Below, one piece after another: positions 14,824 through 17,152 of a DNA stretch of 17,152 bases. Both the position numbers and the translations under genes were made by a program. Source of the stretch: an uncultured Bacteroides sp. Its GTDB lineage: Bacteria > Bacteroidota > Bacteroidia > Bacteroidales > Bacteroidaceae. Position 1 is the stretch's first letter, and the number at the start of each line of letters is the position of its first letter. The DNA lies in assembly GCF_910578895.1 (NCBI RefSeq), contig NZ_CAJTSC010000063.1, forward strand, positions 1-17,152, given 5' to 3'. The notes below the pieces were generated by a model. That model made no database searches. It worked only from the letters and a program-made list of their open reading frames with translations, and had not been told where the DNA came from.

Positions 14824-16257
14824 TTATTGCGCCTGCCACTCCTTGCATTCCGCTATCCGGCGCAACGCTTCTTCCGCTTCGGCTATACCTCGTTGTCCGG
14901 CTTCGCCGAAACACAGTTCCGCCTGTTCATAGTTGCCCGAAAGTGCGGCATGTACTCCTCTCGCATATACCGCCTCAGGAGCATTGCCTGCCTTGGCAAG
15001 GTAACGTTGGGCAGCGGTCAAATCCCCTTTGCTCATGGCGATATTGGCGGCATTCAGATTGGCGGTGGCATCGTCCGGAAACATCCGTACGGCTATTTCG
15101 AATGCTTCGTTGTAGTCGTCACTGCCTGCCGGCGTGTGTTGTGCTACAAGAAACAGTTCCTGTAGGCTGAGTTTCTGCGGAGCGGTTTTCATCACACGGC
15201 GGATTTCATCCACATCGACATACGCACGTACTTCATACTTCACCGCATAGTCGGAGTGGCGTAGCCCGGGGTACACCTCCTTCAAGAGGAAAGCGTAATC
15301 TTTAGGATAGGAACTCTTTATTTTCCACTCCTTGGCATCCGGCGCCAGACCACCACGGATGATGTCAAGAATAGCCTCCCGATGTTGGAGTTGCGAACCT
15401 TGCACATAGCGTTCGAGTCCCGCCCAGTCTTCCGGTTCACAGTCGGTAGCGAGCAACGTGTCGGGAAAAGCGTAAATGCCTTGCACATAGCGCCGCAGGG
15501 TCTCGGTTCTTCCCTTTGCCAACCGTTCGTTGTTGGTATAAGAGCCTTCGGGCGAGGCATAACCCTTGATGGTTACCGAAAGTATACGTGTGTCGGCGTC
15601 ATTCCGGATTGCGTCTATCGTGGCGCGTATCTTGGCAAGTTCCGCAGGGTTACGGCGGTAATCCTCGTAGAGTTCCGTTTTGTTCACCGGGAAGTCAATG
15701 TATGCCGTACCTCCCGCCACACTGATTTTATGAACGGTAGCTTCCGGCTTGAGATAAACGAACTGCGGAACGAAAACTTTCGGTTCGAACTTGAAACTGT
15801 ACAGCGAAACGGCATCTTCGGCAAGCGTTTTGCTGAAACAACCACAGGTCTCCTTGCCGAGTTTCAGTTCCGCACCGTTCATCCACGGCTCATAACGGAG
15901 CGATTGGCGGTATTCCACCGTCTTCACCTTGCCGTAACGGTATAGGGGCATGTCATCGGACAAATGCCCGTCGCGCAGGTGATGATAATAGCGGGAACGT
16001 CCGGCAACCAGTATCGGCTGAAGCGCAAGGGAATCCTGCTTTCCGCTAATCCACGGGGTAAGCAATAATTCACGATTGCTCTCCACATCCGCGGACGAAA
16101 CATTAATATCCATAGAGATAAACAGCTGGTCTTTGTCGCGTGATACCGCAAGGTTGGCAACGGAGACTTTCTCTCCCCTACCCTTTTGTGCACCTGCCTC
16201 CGGAATGCAAATCAGGAAGCACACAGTGATGCAAAGTATGGTCTTTATGATGTTCAT
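14824..16257 (-). CDS. DUF3868 / OmpA-like / TPR envelope protein of the fimbrial operon
   Basis: This 477-residue exported protein has a signal peptide to about residue 23 (ICIPEAGAQ). Residues about 28-165 form the DUF3868 region (SVANLAVSRDKDQLFISMDINV), commonly seen at the head of Bacteroides fimbrial operons. Residues about 178-350 contain an OmpA-like peptidoglycan-binding segment with IDFPVNKTEL (187-196) and GYASPEGSYTNNERLAKGR (232-250). The C-terminus (about 360-470) is Ala-rich and helical, with TPR-like repeats (FPDDATANLNAANIAMSKGDLTAAQRYL and the following AVYARGVHAALSGNYEQAEL). It probably ties the pilus base or assembly site to the cell wall through the periplasm. It starts 12 nt after the DUF3575 gene. 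The function is not established. Confidence 0.85.
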   Translation of the reverse strand: MNIIKTILCITVCFLICIPEAGAQKGRGEKVSVANLAVSRDKDQLFISMDINVSSADVESNRELLLTPWISGKQDSLALQPILVAGRSRYYHHLRDGHLSDDMPLYRYGKVKTVEYRQSLRYEPWMNGAELKLGKETCGCFSKTLAEDAVSLYSFKFEPKVFVPQFVYLKPEATVHKISVAGGTAYIDFPVNKTELYEDYRRNPAELAKIRATIDAIRNDADTRILSVTIKGYASPEGSYTNNERLAKGRTETLRRYVQGIYAFPDTLLATDCEPEDWAGLERYVQGSQLQHREAILDIIRGGLAPDAKEWKIKSSYPKDYAFLLKEVYPGLRHSDYAVKYEVRAYVDVDEIRRVMKTAPQKLSLQELFLVAQHTPAGSDDYNEAFEIAVRMFPDDATANLNAANIAMSKGDLTAAQRYLAKAGNAPEAVYARGVHAALSGNYEQAELCFGEAGQRGIAEAEEALRRIAECKEWQAQ

Positions 16258-16269
16258 AGCCTACGTATG

Positions 16270-16860
16270 TTAGAATAGATATACAAGATTGATTGCGGCC
16301 TTTGTGGGACCGAGGTAATGATGCGGTTTGTTATCTTCGAGCTTTTTGCCGCAAGTGGCACATGGATAACTGTCGTAACGGGTATAGACATAGCCGATAC
16401 CCAGTTCGGCTTCCAGGTTCCAATGGCGGTTCAATATCCACGCATAGCCGTAGGCCACACCGGCTCCGATAAACCATCCCTGATAACGGCGTTTGGAAAA
16501 CTCCGGGTCTACCTTGCCAAGAAAATTAAAACTCGTGCCGACTCCTCCGATGTTATACTGCCCGCCCAAAGCGTGAACAGCCATAAAGTGTCCTCCAAAT
16601 CGGTCGCAAAACCAGTAGCGCGCTTCGGGTTGCAACAACCAATGTTTCCACTTGCGGTCATCAGACATCGTCCAACCGTTATAATTGACGGAAAAGTCCA
16701 TCGTCCAACGGGGAGAAAGACCGGCTTCCACTCCAACATTCATTGTAGCGGCAGCATCATACAGCAGGTTACTCTTGACCGCTACCTCCTGAGCGGAAAC
16801 CTTACCTGCCGAAAGCCCAGCAAACAGGGCAAAACCTCCTATTATATGCCTTATATTCAT
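16270..16860 (-). CDS. DUF3575 outer-membrane protein, first gene of the fimbrial operon
   Basis: This 196-residue protein has a signal peptide (MNIRHIIGGFALFAGLSAGKVSAQ, cleavage near 24), followed by the characteristic DUF3575 opening VAVKSNLLYDAAATMNVGVE. Alternating aromatic strands follow, including WTMDFSVNYNGW, HWLLQPEARYWF and AWILNRHWNLEAELGIGYVY, and the protein ends with a C-terminal phenylalanine (INLVYLF) as in outer-membrane beta-barrels. These proteins routinely accompany DUF3868 and Mfa-like genes and may help assemble or display the pilus; no activity is known to me. It lies 12 nt ahead of the DUF3868 gene and follows the hairpin-containing leader, so it marks the 5' end of the operon within this window. 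Confidence 0.86.
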   Translation of the reverse strand: MNIRHIIGGFALFAGLSAGKVSAQEVAVKSNLLYDAAATMNVGVEAGLSPRWTMDFSVNYNGWTMSDDRKWKHWLLQPEARYWFCDRFGGHFMAVHALGGQYNIGGVGTSFNFLGKVDPEFSKRRYQGWFIGAGVAYGYAWILNRHWNLEAELGIGYVYTRYDSYPCATCGKKLEDNKPHHYLGPTKAAINLVYLF

Positions 16861-16899
16861 ATTATATAGCGTTTATTTATGTTTAAAGGGAATGCGCAC

Positions 16900-16941
16900 C
16901 GGCAACATTCAGCACACGAAATGTCATGCTGAGCGTTGCCG
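16900..16941 (-). promoter_or_regulatory. Leader hairpin upstream of the fimbrial operon
   Basis: Two 15-nt arms (16900-16914 and 16927-16941) are complementary at all but two positions around a 12-nt loop; on the minus strand one of the exceptions is a G-U pair. It lies about 40 nt before the DUF3575 ATG and probably within the leader transcript. There is no T-run after it on either strand, so an attenuator, an RNA-stabilising stem or a protein site fits better than a plain terminator. Confidence 0.55.
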
Positions 16942-17004
16942 ATGTATATGACAAGGTCCTCCTTCGTTTCTTTCAACAAAAGGGACAAATAATAAGCAAT
17001 GTCG

Positions 17005-17036
17005 TAAATATAACCTGTGAAGAGAAAGACAGGAAA
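17005..17036 (-). promoter_or_regulatory. Candidate promoter of the fimbrial operon
   Basis: On the minus strand TTTC (17036-17033) is followed after 20 nt by TATATTTA (17012-17005), each one base off the Bacteroides -33 TTTG and -7 TAnnTTTG. Transcription would begin near 16998, giving a leader of about 138 nt that contains the hairpin. AT-rich dyads (TATAAATTTATA at 17056-17067, TTATCAGATAA at 17069-17079) lie just upstream. No gene is seen in 16861-17152. Confidence 0.33.
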
Positions 17037-17098
17037 GAATAAAATCTTCCCTAAATATAAATTTATACTTATCAGATAATCTGTAAATATATGTAAGG

Positions 17099-17136
<38 letters not shown>

Positions 17137-17152
17137 ACAAAAATCCCACACC

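Overview
The window looks like a chromosomal segment from a gut Bacteroides or close relative. The reasons are promoters of the Bacteroides type (TTTG / TAnnTTTG), weak Shine-Dalgarno sites at most starts, NigD-like, DUF3575, DUF3868 and DUF4906 families that are essentially restricted to Bacteroidota, and a fimbrial operon of the Porphyromonas Mfa/Fim (type V pilus) kind. I cannot name the species from sequence alone.

Layout. (1) 24-108: a tRNA-Ser(UGA) on the minus strand with a near-perfect promoter at 151-181. (2) 270-3620: the anaerobic pyruvate formate-lyase pair, pflB and pflA, on the plus strand. A 24-bp perfect palindrome sits between the -33 and -7 boxes of the pflB promoter. The 311 bp between the two genes holds a long inverted repeat and a roughly 164-bp MITE-like element with a TTA target duplication. 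(3) 3699-3758: an 18-bp-arm inverted repeat between converging genes, related to the one after pflB. (4) 3804-6562: an ECF sigma factor, a single-TM protein with a C-terminal outer-membrane beta-barrel (a dual-membrane-spanning anti-sigma, Dma type), and a divergent NigD-like lipoprotein. The two divergent promoters share a 26-nt motif (20 of 26 identical). (5) 6646-7566: a ten-helix EamA/DMT transporter. (6) 7601-7634: a bidirectional terminator. (7) 7658-16860: a six-gene minus-strand fimbrial operon. (8) 16861-17152: its leader and upstream region, with a hairpin and a (GT)16 microsatellite.

How the genes work together. PflA installs the glycyl radical on PflB, which splits pyruvate without oxygen, so redox-linked repression through the palindrome is plausible. 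The sigma/anti-sigma pair resembles the Das/Dma systems that control outer-membrane vesiculation in Bacteroides thetaiotaomicron; the shared motif suggests that the sigma factor drives both its own operon and the NigD-like gene. In the fimbrial operon, the first two genes (DUF3575 barrel; DUF3868/OmpA/TPR protein) look like outer-membrane or periplasmic assembly factors. They are followed by an Mfa1-like stalk subunit, an Mfa2/FimB-like anchor, an accessory fimbrillin, and a 1000-residue DUF4906 protein that is probably the tip adhesin. The three polymerising subunits each carry a lipobox, one beta-strand and then an Arg, as expected for Arg-protease maturation; the anchor lacks this arrangement. 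The most notable candidate signals are the shared ECF motif, the dinucleotide repeat upstream of the fimbrial operon (possible phase variation), and the modular tip protein.
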